Source: Rouxiella badensis
GTDB lineage: Bacteria; Pseudomonadota; Gammaproteobacteria; Enterobacterales; Enterobacteriaceae
Length of the DNA stretch: 62,007 bases
Reading direction: 5' to 3'
Assembly (NCBI RefSeq): GCF_002093665.1
Contig: NZ_MRWE01000033.1
Location: forward strand, 1-62,007
Shown here: positions 1-8,539 of the stretch, piece by piece
Position numbering within the stretch: position 1 is the stretch's first letter
How the letters are laid out: each line of letters opens with the position of its first letter
Notes under the pieces: generated by a model
Told to the model about the DNA's origin: nothing
The model's input: only the letters and a program-made list of their open reading frames with translations
The model's database searches: none
Translations under genes and position numbers: made by a program

Positions 1-72
1 GTTATTATTGCACTGAAAGAAAATGCGTCAGGTACCTGTGTCGGAATCAGTGCGGCTCAAATAACTTACTAG
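1..72 (+). CDS. 3' end of an unidentified gene (partial)
   Basis: Frame 1 is open from the window edge to a TAG at 70-72, giving 23 residues that end in AAQITY. The gene would begin outside the window. The piece is too short to assign to a family. It could also be a chance open stretch, although nothing else explains these bases and the AT-rich spacer that follows looks intergenic. Confidence 0.35.
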   Translation, partial: VIIALKENASGTCVGISAAQITY

Positions 73-241
73 TTTGAATAATTTAAAACGCATTGGAGAT
101 ATTTCTTAATAAAGAGTCTCTCTTTCTTTATATTAAATGGCGCCAGGGAGAATATTATATTTTTTCACGACGGTTATTTTTCGCAATATATCGTGAAAGG
201 CGTCTCTCTATCTAAAAATAGTGTGTTATCTAAGGGAAAGT

Positions 242-1453
242 ATGAAGTTTTTTGCTAATCAGTATTCACTTATGTCTCTATCGGTTCTACTTGCTCTGTC
301 TGGAAGTGCAAATGCAGCGGGCACATATATGGAAGCGCGCAACGACGCGATGGGAGGTACCGGTGTTGCTTCTTCCCGTTATGGAACGGCTCCATTGGCC
401 AACCCGGCACTGATGTCCAGCTTTGGTCAGAGTGATGATTTTAGTCTGATTTTACCCTCGGTCGGGGCTCAGGTATCCGATCCTAATAATATGCAAGACG
501 GCCTTAAACAGGTTAAAGATGCACGACAGCATTACGCAAATGAGCTTGGGACGGGCAGGATATCTGCGTCTACAGCCAAAGAATACAAAAGCAAATTGTT
601 GGACCTTAATAATGCCAAAACGACCGGGCAAGTCAGTGCCGGAATTATTGCAGCAGTGCCGAGCCGTGTGATGCCGTTTGCGTTGGTAATAAAATCCTGG
701 GGTACCGCTACATTAGAAGGCAAAGTCAACGGGCGTGACCTGAAATATCTTGACGGTGTTGCAAATGGCAGCATTAATCCCACTGATGCCGGTGAAAATG
801 CACTGACATCTCATATGATAGGCCGTGCAGCCACGATAACTGATGTGGGTATTGCTTTTGCTAAAGAATTTGAAATTAATGGCGTTAAGTCTTCGATAGG
901 TATTACGCCTAAATACCAGCGTGTCGATTTATATAACAACAACATGACGTTGAAGAACTATACCGGTAAATATTTAAGCACCAAAAATTATCTTAGCACT
1001 CAGTCAAACTTTAACAGTGACATTGGTTTTGCCTCCTATCTCACCGATCGCTGGACATTGGGGCTGGTTGCGCAAAATATCGTGCCACGCATGATGGAAA
1101 GTAAAGAAGTTAATGGTTTGAAAGAGACGTTTAAAGTGCGCACCCAGGTGACTACGGGTGTTGCCTGGCACAACGATTTCTTTACTAGCGCAGTGGATAT
1201 CGATCTCACGCCAGCCAGCGGTTTTGCTACAGATGAAAAGCGTCAATTTGCCAGCGTGGGGGCAGAGCTTAATGCGTGGGATTGGGCACAACTGCGCGCC
1301 GGTTATCGCCAAAACATGATGTCGAACAGCGGTAGCGCACTCACCGCCGGTGTGGGTCTTTCACCTTTTGGCGTGATACACGTAGATGTGGCGGCTATAA
1401 AGGGCACAGACCGTACTTACGGCGCTGTGGCACAGCTCAGCTTTACCTTCTAA
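242..1453 (+). CDS. TraF-like outer-membrane protein (conjugal transfer TraF_2 family)
   Basis: Predicted secreted outer-membrane-type protein of about 403 residues. The ATG at 242 is preferred over the upstream in-frame GTG at 221 because it has a purine-rich ribosome site (AAGGGAAAG) and opens directly into a signal peptide. That peptide is a basic start, a hydrophobic core and a probable cleavage site after ANA. The mature start carries the MGGTGVA-type motif seen in FadL-like and TraF_2 proteins, and alternating beta-like segments continue to a C-terminal aromatic residue (LSFTF), as in outer-membrane barrels. The family name refers to F-plasmid conjugation, but no other transfer genes are nearby, so a role in conjugation is not implied. 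It stands alone, with a terminator hairpin behind it. The family call rests on recalled similarity. Confidence 0.7.
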   Translation: MKFFANQYSLMSLSVLLALSGSANAAGTYMEARNDAMGGTGVASSRYGTAPLANPALMSSFGQSDDFSLILPSVGAQVSDPNNMQDGLKQVKDARQHYANELGTGRISASTAKEYKSKLLDLNNAKTTGQVSAGIIAAVPSRVMPFALVIKSWGTATLEGKVNGRDLKYLDGVANGSINPTDAGENALTSHMIGRAATITDVGIAFAKEFEINGVKSSIGITPKYQRVDLYNNNMTLKNYTGKYLSTKNYLSTQSNFNSDIGFASYLTDRWTLGLVAQNIVPRMMESKEVNGLKETFKVRTQVTTGVAWHNDFFTSAVDIDLTPASGFATDEKRQFASVGAELNAWDWAQLRAGYRQNMMSNSGSALTAGVGLSPFGVIHVDVAAIKGTDRTYGAVAQLSFTF

Positions 1454-1514
1454 TCGACAAAGTTGTTTGATTAACCTGCTGAGTGTTTTCAAACGATGTA
1501 AGCCTGTTACGCAA

Positions 1515-1542
1515 AAAGGCCCTTCTTTACAGGAGGGCCTTT
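1515..1542. terminator. Bidirectional terminator between the TraF-like gene and grxA
   Basis: An AAAGGCCCT arm is followed by a short loop and a GGGCCTTT arm. The hairpin has A residues before it and T residues after it, so it can serve the two convergent genes on both strands. Confidence 0.7.
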
Positions 1543-1568
1543 ACTCAATCTTTCGCTAAAAAATGTTC

Positions 1569-1835
1569 TTACTGCTGATAAAGCGCCAGATTTTCTTTTG
1601 CGTAAGCTTCAAAATCAGTGCAACCACCGATGTGTTTCTGGTCGAGGAAAATCTGTGGCACGGTTTCTACAGGCTTACCCACGGTTTTTTCCAAATCGGC
1701 TTTGCTGATGCCTTCCGCATGAATATCAACGTAGCGGAAATTGAAATCATCACGTTCTTCAGTCAGTTTTTCAGCCAACTCTTTTGCACGAACACAATAA
1801 GGACAGCCAGGACGCCCGAAAATTACTGCAAACAT
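1569..1835 (-). CDS. grxA: Glutaredoxin 1
   Basis: Cytoplasmic 88-residue dithiol glutaredoxin that uses glutathione to reduce ribonucleotide reductase and other disulfides. The redox site CPYC is at residues 11-14 after an MFAVIFGRPG start, and the TVPQIF cis-proline loop lies further on. The length matches the enterobacterial protein. A ribosome site (AAGGAG, spacing about 5) precedes the ATG. It is divergent from nfsA, as in E. coli, but the small ybjC gene normally between them is absent. OxyR control is known in E. coli; I could not identify an OxyR site confidently here. Confidence 0.95.
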   Translation of the reverse strand: MFAVIFGRPGCPYCVRAKELAEKLTEERDDFNFRYVDIHAEGISKADLEKTVGKPVETVPQIFLDQKHIGGCTDFEAYAKENLALYQQ

Positions 1836-2171
1836 GGAGACTCCTTAGATTTTAAAATGCCTGAATTTCAGGACTTGATAAATTTGAGAATGATATCGCA
1901 GAATTTTTTTGTAATTTAGCGCATAGCTCTCAATGCTTGGGGCTACTATGCCTGTCTCTTTTGAGAAAAAAAAGTAGGAATTACCTGTCGCTTTGATGTG
2001 CTGTGCCTATCTGCGCGAAAATACAACGCAATGGTGCAGCCTTAGGCAACGTCATCTCAGGCCGTTACGTCATTTAGTGCGGCGAGGCTTGCAAAGGCCT
2101 CTGCGAACATGAATCATTGATGTCTTGAGGGTTTATCTTTTACCCATCTCATTCTTTCAAGGATTCGTATT
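1836..2171. other. Intergenic region grxA / nfsA
   Basis: This 336-base gap should carry the divergent promoters of grxA and nfsA. No ORF resembling ybjC is present. An AT-rich stretch near 1880-1920 is a plausible grxA promoter zone. I see no clear OxyR or SoxS site by eye. Confidence 0.5.
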
Positions 2172-2894
2172 ATGACGCCAACTATTGACCTCCTTCGCGC
2201 GCACAGCTCCGTGCGTTCCTTTACCGGCCAGGCGCTGACCGATGAGCAAAGAGAGGCAATTATTGGCGCAGCTCAGGCTGCGTCAACGTCGAGTTTCTTA
2301 CAGTGCTCATCCATTATTCGTATCACCAACCCACAACTGCGCGAGAAGCTGGTGGAATACACCGGCGGCCAGAAATATGTCGCTACCGCTGCCGAGTTTT
2401 GGGTGTTCTGTGCCGACTTCAACCGTAACCTGCAAATCAATCCACAGGCCGAACTGGGCCTGGCAGAACAGCTGCTGCTGGGCTGCGTGGATACTGCGCT
2501 AATGGCGCAGAATGCGATGGTCGCTGCCGAATCTCTCGGGTTGGGCGGCGTGTTTATCGGCGGTATCCGCAACAGAATCGAAGACGTGATAGCGCTGCTG
2601 AACCTGCCTAAGTTCGTGATGCCGCTGTTTGGCTTTTGCGTGGGGCATCCGGCGCAGGTTAATGCCTTCAAACCGCGTATGCCACAGAGCATGCTGGTGC
2701 ATGAAAATAGCTATCAGCCGCTGGATAAAGACCAGCTGGCAGCCTACGACGCAGAGCTGGAAGATTACTATGCCCAGCGCGACAGCAACGCACGCCGCGA
2801 TAACTGGAGCGACCTGATTATCCGTACGCTCAAAAAAGAGCAGCGTCCCTTTATGCTTGAAGCGCTGCACAAGCAGGGCTGGGCAACGCGTTAA
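2172..2894 (+). CDS. nfsA: Oxygen-insensitive NADPH nitroreductase
   Basis: FMN-dependent two-electron reductase of nitroaromatics and quinones using NADPH; 240 residues, the usual NfsA length. It begins with the typical nitroreductase start (LRAHSSVRSFTG), which forms part of the FMN phosphate site. The GLGGVFIGGIRN segment lines the flavin pocket, and a basic C-terminal region follows. An AAGGATT ribosome site precedes the ATG. Only 18 bases separate it from rimK, so the two are probably co-transcribed, as in E. coli. SoxRS induction is known for the E. coli gene and was not demonstrated from this sequence. Confidence 0.95.
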   Translation: MTPTIDLLRAHSSVRSFTGQALTDEQREAIIGAAQAASTSSFLQCSSIIRITNPQLREKLVEYTGGQKYVATAAEFWVFCADFNRNLQINPQAELGLAEQLLLGCVDTALMAQNAMVAAESLGLGGVFIGGIRNRIEDVIALLNLPKFVMPLFGFCVGHPAQVNAFKPRMPQSMLVHENSYQPLDKDQLAAYDAELEDYYAQRDSNARRDNWSDLIIRTLKKEQRPFMLEALHKQGWATR

Positions 2895-2912
2895 TCGGCA
2901 ACGGAGTGTCTG

Positions 2913-3815
2913 ATGAAAATTGCCATACTTTCTCGTGACGGCAGCCTTTATTCCTGCAAGCGCCTCAAAGAGGCAGGGGAGTCTCGCGGTCATGAAATCG
3001 ACGTGATAGACCCGCTGTCGTGCTATATGAACATCAACTGCGCCGCGCCGAGTGTGCACTATCGGGGGAAGCAGCTGGACAAGTATCAGGCGGTTATCCC
3101 AAGGATAGGATCCGCGATTACGTTTTATGGCACGGCGGTGCTGCGGCAGTTCGAGATGTTAGGCAGTTTTCCATTAAACGAATCGGTCGCCATTACCCGC
3201 GCGCGCGACAAGCTGCGCTCAATGCAGATTCTGGCGCGTGAAGGCATTGACCTGCCGATTACCGGTTTTGCTCATTCGCCGGACGATACGTCCGATCTGA
3301 TAGCGCTGGTCGGTGGCGCACCGCTGGTGGTGAAACTGGTCGAAGGGACGCAGGGCATCGGTGTGGTATTGGCCGAGACCCGGCAGGCGGCGGAGAGCGT
3401 GATTGACGCTTTTCGCGGTCTGAACGCGCACATTCTGGTGCAGGAATACATTCGTGAGGCCAATGGTGCAGACATCCGCTGTCTGGTTATCGGTAAAAAG
3501 GTGGTCGCCGCGATTGAACGCCAGGCCAAACCGGGTGATTTTCGCTCCAACCTGCATCGCGGCGGCACCGCGCGGAATGTGGCTATTACGCCACAGGAAA
3601 AAGACATCGCTATCAAGGCTGCGCTCACGCTGGGTCTGGACGTCGCAGGCGTGGATATTCTGCGCGCCGAGCGCGGGCCGCTGGTGATGGAGGTCAATGC
3701 CTCTCCGGGACTTGAAGGGATTGAAACGACGACCGGATTAGACATCGCGGGCATGATGATCGATTACATTGTACAGCGCGCCAAACCGGGATTTAAACTC
3801 AAGTCTGGTGGGTAA
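2913..3815 (+). CDS. rimK: Ribosomal protein S6 L-glutamate ligase
   Basis: ATP-grasp ligase that adds glutamate residues to the C-terminus of ribosomal protein S6. It is 300 residues long, as in E. coli. It opens with a pre-ATP-grasp domain ([14 protein letters not shown]). The ATP-grasp core follows with [13 protein letters not shown] (glycine-rich ATP loop), the VQEYI hinge region, and the metal/ATP-binding end [16 protein letters not shown] lies upstream of the ATG. It follows nfsA closely and probably shares its transcript. A GC-rich hairpin at 3837-3855 after the stop lacks a T-run, so termination there would be weak. Confidence 0.95.
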   Translation: MKIAILSRDGSLYSCKRLKEAGESRGHEIDVIDPLSCYMNINCAAPSVHYRGKQLDKYQAVIPRIGSAITFYGTAVLRQFEMLGSFPLNESVAITRARDKLRSMQILAREGIDLPITGFAHSPDDTSDLIALVGGAPLVVKLVEGTQGIGVVLAETRQAAESVIDAFRGLNAHILVQEYIREANGADIRCLVIGKKVVAAIERQAKPGDFRSNLHRGGTARNVAITPQEKDIAIKAALTLGLDVAGVDILRAERGPLVMEVNASPGLEGIETTTGLDIAGMMIDYIVQRAKPGFKLKSGG

Positions 3816-3865
3816 ATCGATCGATAAACACACAACGCCGCCTTTTTGTGGCGGCAGTACCCATA

Positions 3866-3955
3866 TTTTAAGCGAATAACGGTTAATGTCAGGATTGATC
3901 GTGGCGCTCAACGGGAAATTTCCGTAAGCTGTCGCACTTAACTATTCGCTTAAAA
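3866..3955. repeat. 13-bp perfect inverted repeat upstream of ybjN
   Basis: The arm TTTTAAGCGAATA at 3866-3878 is repeated in perfect inverted orientation at 3943-3955, with 64 bases between. A second palindrome, GGAAATTTCC (3914-3923), lies inside the loop. It sits in the 235-base gap between rimK and ybjN. It could be a paired operator or the base of a large stem-loop in the ybjN leader; its function is unknown. Confidence 0.6.
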
Positions 3956-4050
3956 TGACTGACTGCGCAAAATTGGCGTAGAGTGATTTTCGAGTTCCGA
4001 TCTTTTTACGATTCATCATCGTGCTTTACCGACACACTGAGGCTGATTAT

Positions 4051-4533
4051 ATGGATTCACTCACCGTCCCTGATTTGGCGTTATTACGACGCTGGCTCGA
4101 TCAGCTGGGCATTTCTTTTTTCGAGTGTGATTCTTGTCAGGCTCTTCATTTGCCGCATATGCAGAATTTTGACGGCGTTTTTGATGCCAAGGTTGACCTG
4201 GTTGACGGCGTTATCCTGTTCTCTGCGCTTGCCGAAGTTAAACCGACTGCGCTTATCCCGCTGGTTGCCGATCTGAGCCAAATCAATGCCAGCTCGTTGA
4301 CCGTAAAGGCTTTTGTCGATATCCAAGACGACAATCTGCCGAAGCTAATCGTCTGTCAGTCGATTAGCGGGGTGGTCGGCATTACCCTCGACCAGTTCGC
4401 GCATTTCCTTCAGCAGGGCGAAGAGCAGATGTCGATGATAATCCTTGAGGCACATGCCAACGATCTGCTGTTTTTGGGCGATGACGATGAATCAGCGCCA
4501 CCGGTCAGTGTGAATATCCCGCTGCTGCATTAA
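4051..4533 (+). CDS. ybjN: YbjN family protein
   Basis: Small cytoplasmic protein of 160 residues (E. coli YbjN has 158). In E. coli it has been linked to stress tolerance and motility control, but its biochemical activity is unsettled. Strong similarity runs throughout, including the hallmark segment FFECDSCQALHLPHMQNFDG. The start at 4051 (MDSLTVPDL) is chosen because it aligns with the E. coli start and has TGAGG eight bases upstream. The in-frame GTG at 4021 would add ten unsupported residues. An unusual long inverted repeat precedes the gene. Confidence 0.92.
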   Translation: MDSLTVPDLALLRRWLDQLGISFFECDSCQALHLPHMQNFDGVFDAKVDLVDGVILFSALAEVKPTALIPLVADLSQINASSLTVKAFVDIQDDNLPKLIVCQSISGVVGITLDQFAHFLQQGEEQMSMIILEAHANDLLFLGDDDESAPPVSVNIPLLH

Positions 4534-4610
4534 TCATTAACGGGCCTAACGTTGGCCCGCTCAAAGACACTCCCGCCAGCCAGATTTTACTTCTGATGAA
4601 TTCTTAACCC

Positions 4611-4634
4611 GCGCAGCCATTCCGATGGCTGCGC
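4611..4634. terminator. Strong hairpin with TCCG loop
   Basis: GCGCAGCCAT, a four-base loop TCCG and the exact complement ATGGCTGCGC form a 10-bp GC-rich stem. A T-rich but interrupted tract follows (TAGCTTTGCTATGTTT). It probably ends ybjN transcription, but the lack of a clean T-run makes that uncertain. Confidence 0.5.
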
Positions 4635-4779
4635 TAGCTTTGCTATGTTTCAAAAAACATTATGCTAAATATTGCGCATTGTTGCGGGTCATTTCCCTTT
4701 GTATGGACATGAATGCCACACGGCATAGACAAAATTGCATAAAAAATCGATGAATGGTGTTTTTTTTCAACAGGTATGG

Positions 4780-4795
4780 TGTGATTTTGATCACG
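4780..4795. promoter_or_regulatory. Probable CRP-cAMP binding site upstream of potF
   Basis: TGTGA-N6-TCACG matches the CRP consensus TGTGA-N6-TCACA at nine of ten fixed positions. It lies about 280 bases upstream of the potF start, within the long leader region. The position relative to a start site is unknown because the promoter was not located. Confidence 0.55.
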
Positions 4796-5075
4796 GCGTT
4801 ATGCTGCCCATTGTGTACTAATCGTCGGATACCTTGAAAAGCCAAACGATTATTTCATCGGTGATGCAGCAGACAAGGTGCATGCCTATGCACCGTCTCA
4901 ATGCCAGGGTAGGCAACAAAAATATTCAGATCGGTAAAGTATTTACTCATCTACTTAATTACTGGTTATTTGACCTGTTTTATAACCACTGCGGGTTTAC
5001 AGATAGCATCCTGCAGACAGGCGCGACGACCAGAGTCCTTTTTATTTTTATCACCCCTGTTGGAGGTAATAACGG

Positions 5076-6182
5076 ATGTTTACCCTGCGTAAAAAGTGGT
5101 TGTCAGGCGTCATCGCGGGTGTGGCGATGGCTGCGTCAGTCGCCGCGTCTGCGGAAGATAAAACGCTGCATATCTATAACTGGTCAGATTATATTGCGCC
5201 AGACACCGTCGCTAACTTCCAAAAGGAAACCGGCATTAAGGTAGTCTACGACGTCTTCGACTCCAACGAGGTGCTGGAAGGCAAGCTGATGGCAGGGAGC
5301 ACCGGCTTTGATCTGGTGGTGCCTTCGGCGAGTTTCCTCGAACGCCAAATCTCTGCGGGTGTGTTTAAGCCGCTCGACAAGAGCAAACTGCCAAACTATA
5401 AAAACCTCGACCCAGAACTGCTAAAGATGGTTGCACAGCACGATCCGGGTAACAAATACGCTATTCCTTACCTGTGGGCGACCACTGGCATCGGCTACAA
5501 CGTCGATAAAGTAAAGGCCGCGCTCGGTAAAGACGCGCCGGTTAACAGCTGGGATCTGGTATTAAACCCAGACAATCTCACCAAGCTGAAGGGCTGCGGC
5601 GTTTCATTCCTCGACGCTCCGGCCGAAATCTACGCTTCGGTGTTGAACTATTTGCACCTCGACCCGAACAGCACTAAACCTGAAGATTACGCGGCTGCGA
5701 CCGACCTGCTGCTCAAGCTACGTCCAAGCATCCGCTACTTCCACTCTTCTCAATACATCAATGACCTGGCGAACGGCGATATTTGCGTGGCCGTGGGTTG
5801 GGCGGGTGACGTCATTCAGGCTTCAAACCGCGCAAAAGAGGCGAAAAACGGCGTAAATATCGCCTACAGCATTCCTAAAGAGGGAGCGCTGGCGTTCTTC
5901 GACGTGTTCGCGATGCCAGCCGATGCAAAAAACACCGACGAGGCGTATCAGTTCCTCAACTATCTGATGAAGCCTGAGGTGATGGCCGGTATCAGTAATG
6001 CGGTGTTTTACGCTAACGGCAATGCGGCGGCAACCCCGCTAGTCAAGCCAGAAATCCGCAATAACCCAAGCATCTATCCACCGGCCGATGTGCGCGCCAA
6101 GCTCTTCACCCTGAAAGTTCAGGATCCGAAGATTGACCGTCTGATCACCCGCTCTTGGACCAAAGTGCAAAGCGGTAAATAA
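5076..6182 (+). CDS. potF: Putrescine ABC transporter, periplasmic binding protein
   Basis: Periplasmic putrescine-binding subunit of the PotFGHI importer, 368 residues, the usual length. It starts with a signal peptide (basic MFTLRKKW, hydrophobic core, cleavage after ASA). It continues with the family motif [14 protein letters not shown] and the ligand-pocket segments [10 protein letters not shown] and GWAGDV. GGAGGT lies upstream of the ATG. It heads the potFGHI operon, but a 223-base gap containing a terminator-like hairpin separates it from potG. This fits the general need for more binding protein than membrane subunits. The leader carries a CRP-like site. Confidence 0.95.
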   Translation: MFTLRKKWLSGVIAGVAMAASVAASAEDKTLHIYNWSDYIAPDTVANFQKETGIKVVYDVFDSNEVLEGKLMAGSTGFDLVVPSASFLERQISAGVFKPLDKSKLPNYKNLDPELLKMVAQHDPGNKYAIPYLWATTGIGYNVDKVKAALGKDAPVNSWDLVLNPDNLTKLKGCGVSFLDAPAEIYASVLNYLHLDPNSTKPEDYAAATDLLLKLRPSIRYFHSSQYINDLANGDICVAVGWAGDVIQASNRAKEAKNGVNIAYSIPKEGALAFFDVFAMPADAKNTDEAYQFLNYLMKPEVMAGISNAVFYANGNAAATPLVKPEIRNNPSIYPPADVRAKLFTLKVQDPKIDRLITRSWTKVQSGK

Positions 6183-6257
6183 TCTCGCATCAGGCCGCTC
6201 CCCTGATTTTTTCAGGATTAATTCCTGATATTTATCTGATGAGGAGCGGTAAGTTCA

Positions 6258-6296
6258 ACGCGGCTCCGGGCAACACGACGGGGCCGCGTCGTTTTA
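6258..6296 (+). terminator. Hairpin between potF and potG
   Basis: ACGCGGCTCC pairs with GGGGCCGCGT (one G-U pair) and is followed by CGTTTTATT. A second inverted pair, CCGCTCC/GGAGCGG, lies just before it (6195-6249). It is likely a partial terminator or a 3' stabilising structure that makes potF mRNA more abundant than potGHI. Confidence 0.55.
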
Positions 6297-6405
6297 TTGA
6301 TTGAGCTCTGATTTCATTACCTAAGTTCGCAATCGGCCCGGCGTTATCTGAGCGGGCTGTTATGCTTAAATTATCCTGACCCGCTTCTGACGGAGGCATC
6401 ACTGA

Positions 6406-7569
6406 GTGAATGACGTTATTCCACGCCCTCAGCCGCAACATGCAGGCGAGCGATTTTCGGGCGAAAAAGTCCGCACAGGTTTTACTCCTCTGTTGGAAAT
6501 TCGCAATTTGTCCAAGTCTTTTGACGGCCAGCTTGCCGTCGACGATGTCAGTCTAACCATCTTCAAGGGCGAGATTTTCGCGCTGCTTGGCGCGTCGGGA
6601 TGCGGCAAGTCAACGCTGCTGCGCATGCTGGCCGGTTTCGAGTCGCCGACCAAGGGCGAAATCGTGCTCGACGGGCAGGACCTGTCGCAGGTACCGCCGT
6701 ATCAGCGTCCTATCAATATGATGTTCCAGTCTTACGCGCTGTTCCCCCATATGACGGTTGAACAGAATATCGCCTTTGGCCTCAAGCAGGACAAACTGCC
6801 GTCCGCCGAAATCAAGGCCCGCGTGGCGGAGATGCTAACGCTGGTACATATGGAAGAGTTCGCCAGGCGCAAACCGCATCAGCTTTCAGGCGGTCAGCGT
6901 CAGCGCGTGGCGCTGGCGCGAAGCCTGGCAAAACGGCCGAAGCTGCTGCTGCTCGACGAGCCGATGGGCGCGTTGGACAAAAAGCTGCGCGACCGTATGC
7001 AGCTCGAAGTGGTCGATATTCTCGAGCGAGTCGGCGCGACCTGCGTGATGGTCACCCACGATCAGGAAGAGGCGATGACCATGGCGGGGCGCATTGCGAT
7101 TATGAATCGCGGCAAGTTTGTGCAGATTGGTGAGCCGGAAGAGATTTATGAGCACCCCAACAGCCGCTTCAGCGCCGAATTTATTGGCTCGGTTAACGTG
7201 TTTGAAGGCCTGCTGGAGTCCCGCGAAGACGACGCGATAACCCTCCGTAGTCCGGGGCTGGTGCACCCGTTGAAGGTGGCCGCAGACGCCGCCGTCAGCG
7301 ACGGCGTGCCGACGTTTGTGGCGCTGCGTCCCGAAAAAATCATGCTCTGTGAGGCGGTCCCGGCCGACGGATGCAACTTTGCAGTTGGCGAGGTGGTGAA
7401 TATCGCCTATCTGGGCGACTTGTCGATTTATCACGTCAGGCTGCACAGCGGGCAATTGATTACCGCCCAGTTGCAGAACGGTCACCGTTTCCGCAAAGGG
7501 ATGCCGACCTGGGGCGATGAAGTGCGTCTTTGCTGGGAAGCCGACAGCTGCGTCGTGTTGACCGTTTAG
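6406..7569 (+). CDS. potG: Putrescine ABC transporter, ATPase subunit
   Basis: Cytoplasmic ATP-binding subunit of the putrescine importer; 387 residues. The Walker A GASGCGKST, signature LSGGQRQR, Walker B LLLLDEPMGALD and switch-region histidine (VTHDQEE) are all present. A C-terminal TOBE-type regulatory domain follows, ending ELRLCW-like before CVVLTV. The start is GTG at 6406: GGAGG lies nine bases upstream and the resulting MNDVIPRPQ start aligns with E. coli PotG. potH follows after 16 bases. Confidence 0.95.
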   Translation: MNDVIPRPQPQHAGERFSGEKVRTGFTPLLEIRNLSKSFDGQLAVDDVSLTIFKGEIFALLGASGCGKSTLLRMLAGFESPTKGEIVLDGQDLSQVPPYQRPINMMFQSYALFPHMTVEQNIAFGLKQDKLPSAEIKARVAEMLTLVHMEEFARRKPHQLSGGQRQRVALARSLAKRPKLLLLDEPMGALDKKLRDRMQLEVVDILERVGATCVMVTHDQEEAMTMAGRIAIMNRGKFVQIGEPEEIYEHPNSRFSAEFIGSVNVFEGLLESREDDAITLRSPGLVHPLKVAADAAVSDGVPTFVALRPEKIMLCEAVPADGCNFAVGEVVNIAYLGDLSIYHVRLHSGQLITAQLQNGHRFRKGMPTWGDEVRLCWEADSCVVLTV

Positions 7570-7585
7570 GGCGGGGAGAATAACC

Positions 7586-8539
7586 ATGACTGTGATAACA
7601 AAGAGTTCCGAGGCGACGCCTGCCGGTAAATCACGCTCGCTTTTCGACAGGCTGATGCAGTCGCAGGGTAAAAAACTGGTGATCCTGCTGCCGCTGCTGT
7701 GGTTTATCCTGCTGTTTGCCTTACCGTTTCTGATTGTCCTGAAGATAAGCTTTGCCGATATGGCGCGGGCAATCCCGCCCTATACCGACTTGATGACCTG
7801 GACCGACGGCGTGCTGGATATCGCCTTAAACTTTGGTAACTACCTTCAGCTGTCGGGGGATGCGCTTTATATCGAGTCTTATCTGCAGTCGCTCGAGGTC
7901 GCCGCCATCTCAACGCTACTGTGTCTGATCATCGGCTATCCGCTAGCGTGGGCGGTCGCGCACAGCAGTCCGGCGACGCGTAATATCTTGTTGCTGCTGG
8001 TTATTCTGCCGTCGTGGACCTCTTTCCTGATCCGCGTTTATGCCTGGATGGCAATCCTTAAAGACAACGGCGTGCTGAACAATTTCCTGATGTGGACGGG
8101 GGTTATCGACCAGCCTTTAATTATTCTGCATACCAATCTGGCGGTCTATATTGGCATTGTTTATTCCTATCTGCCGTTTATGGTGTTGCCGATTTATACC
8201 GCGCTGACCCGCATGGACTATTCGCTGGTCGAGGCGTCGCTGGATCTCGGCGCCAGGCCCTTTAAAACCTTCGTGAAAGTGATTATGCCGCTGACCAAGG
8301 GTGGGATTATCGCCGGTTCGATGCTGGTATTTATTCCGGCGGTGGGCGAGTACGTTATTCCTGAGCTGCTTGGCGGGCCAGACAGCATCATGATTGGTCG
8401 TATTCTTTGGCAGGAGTTCTTCAACAACCGCGACTGGCCGGTCGCCTCGGCGGTGGCCGTGGTGATGCTATTGCTGCTGATAGTGCCTATCCTCTGGTTT
8501 CACAAGTACCAGAATAAAGAGCTGGGGGACAACGCATGA
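7586..8539 (+). CDS. potH: Putrescine ABC transporter, permease PotH
   Basis: Inner-membrane permease subunit, 317 residues with about six hydrophobic segments, beginning near residue 30 after a polar N-terminus. The EAA loop that contacts the ATPase is seen as EASLDLGARPFKTFVKVIMPL. It overlaps potI by four bases (ATGA), showing translational coupling. It forms a heterodimer with PotI. Confidence 0.95.
   Translation: MTVITKSSEATPAGKSRSLFDRLMQSQGKKLVILLPLLWFILLFALPFLIVLKISFADMARAIPPYTDLMTWTDGVLDIALNFGNYLQLSGDALYIESYLQSLEVAAISTLLCLIIGYPLAWAVAHSSPATRNILLLLVILPSWTSFLIRVYAWMAILKDNGVLNNFLMWTGVIDQPLIILHTNLAVYIGIVYSYLPFMVLPIYTALTRMDYSLVEASLDLGARPFKTFVKVIMPLTKGGIIAGSMLVFIPAVGEYVIPELLGGPDSIMIGRILWQEFFNNRDWPVASAVAVVMLLLLIVPILWFHKYQNKELGDNA

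Larger units (their letters stand above)
4534..5075. other. Long intergenic region ybjN / potF
   Basis: This 542-base gap without a credible gene contains a small hairpin at 4541-4559 behind ybjN, a strong hairpin at 4611-4634, a CRP-type site at 4780-4795 and a perfect inverted repeat GGTGCAT-GCCT-ATGCACC at 4877-4894. The potF promoter must lie in the right half. Short open frames here overlap the start of potF in the wrong frame and look spurious. Confidence 0.6.

Noticed and set aside
4660-4845. 61-codon minus-strand frame before potF
   Set aside because: Crosses the probable CRP site and promoter region and shows no similarity or ribosome site.
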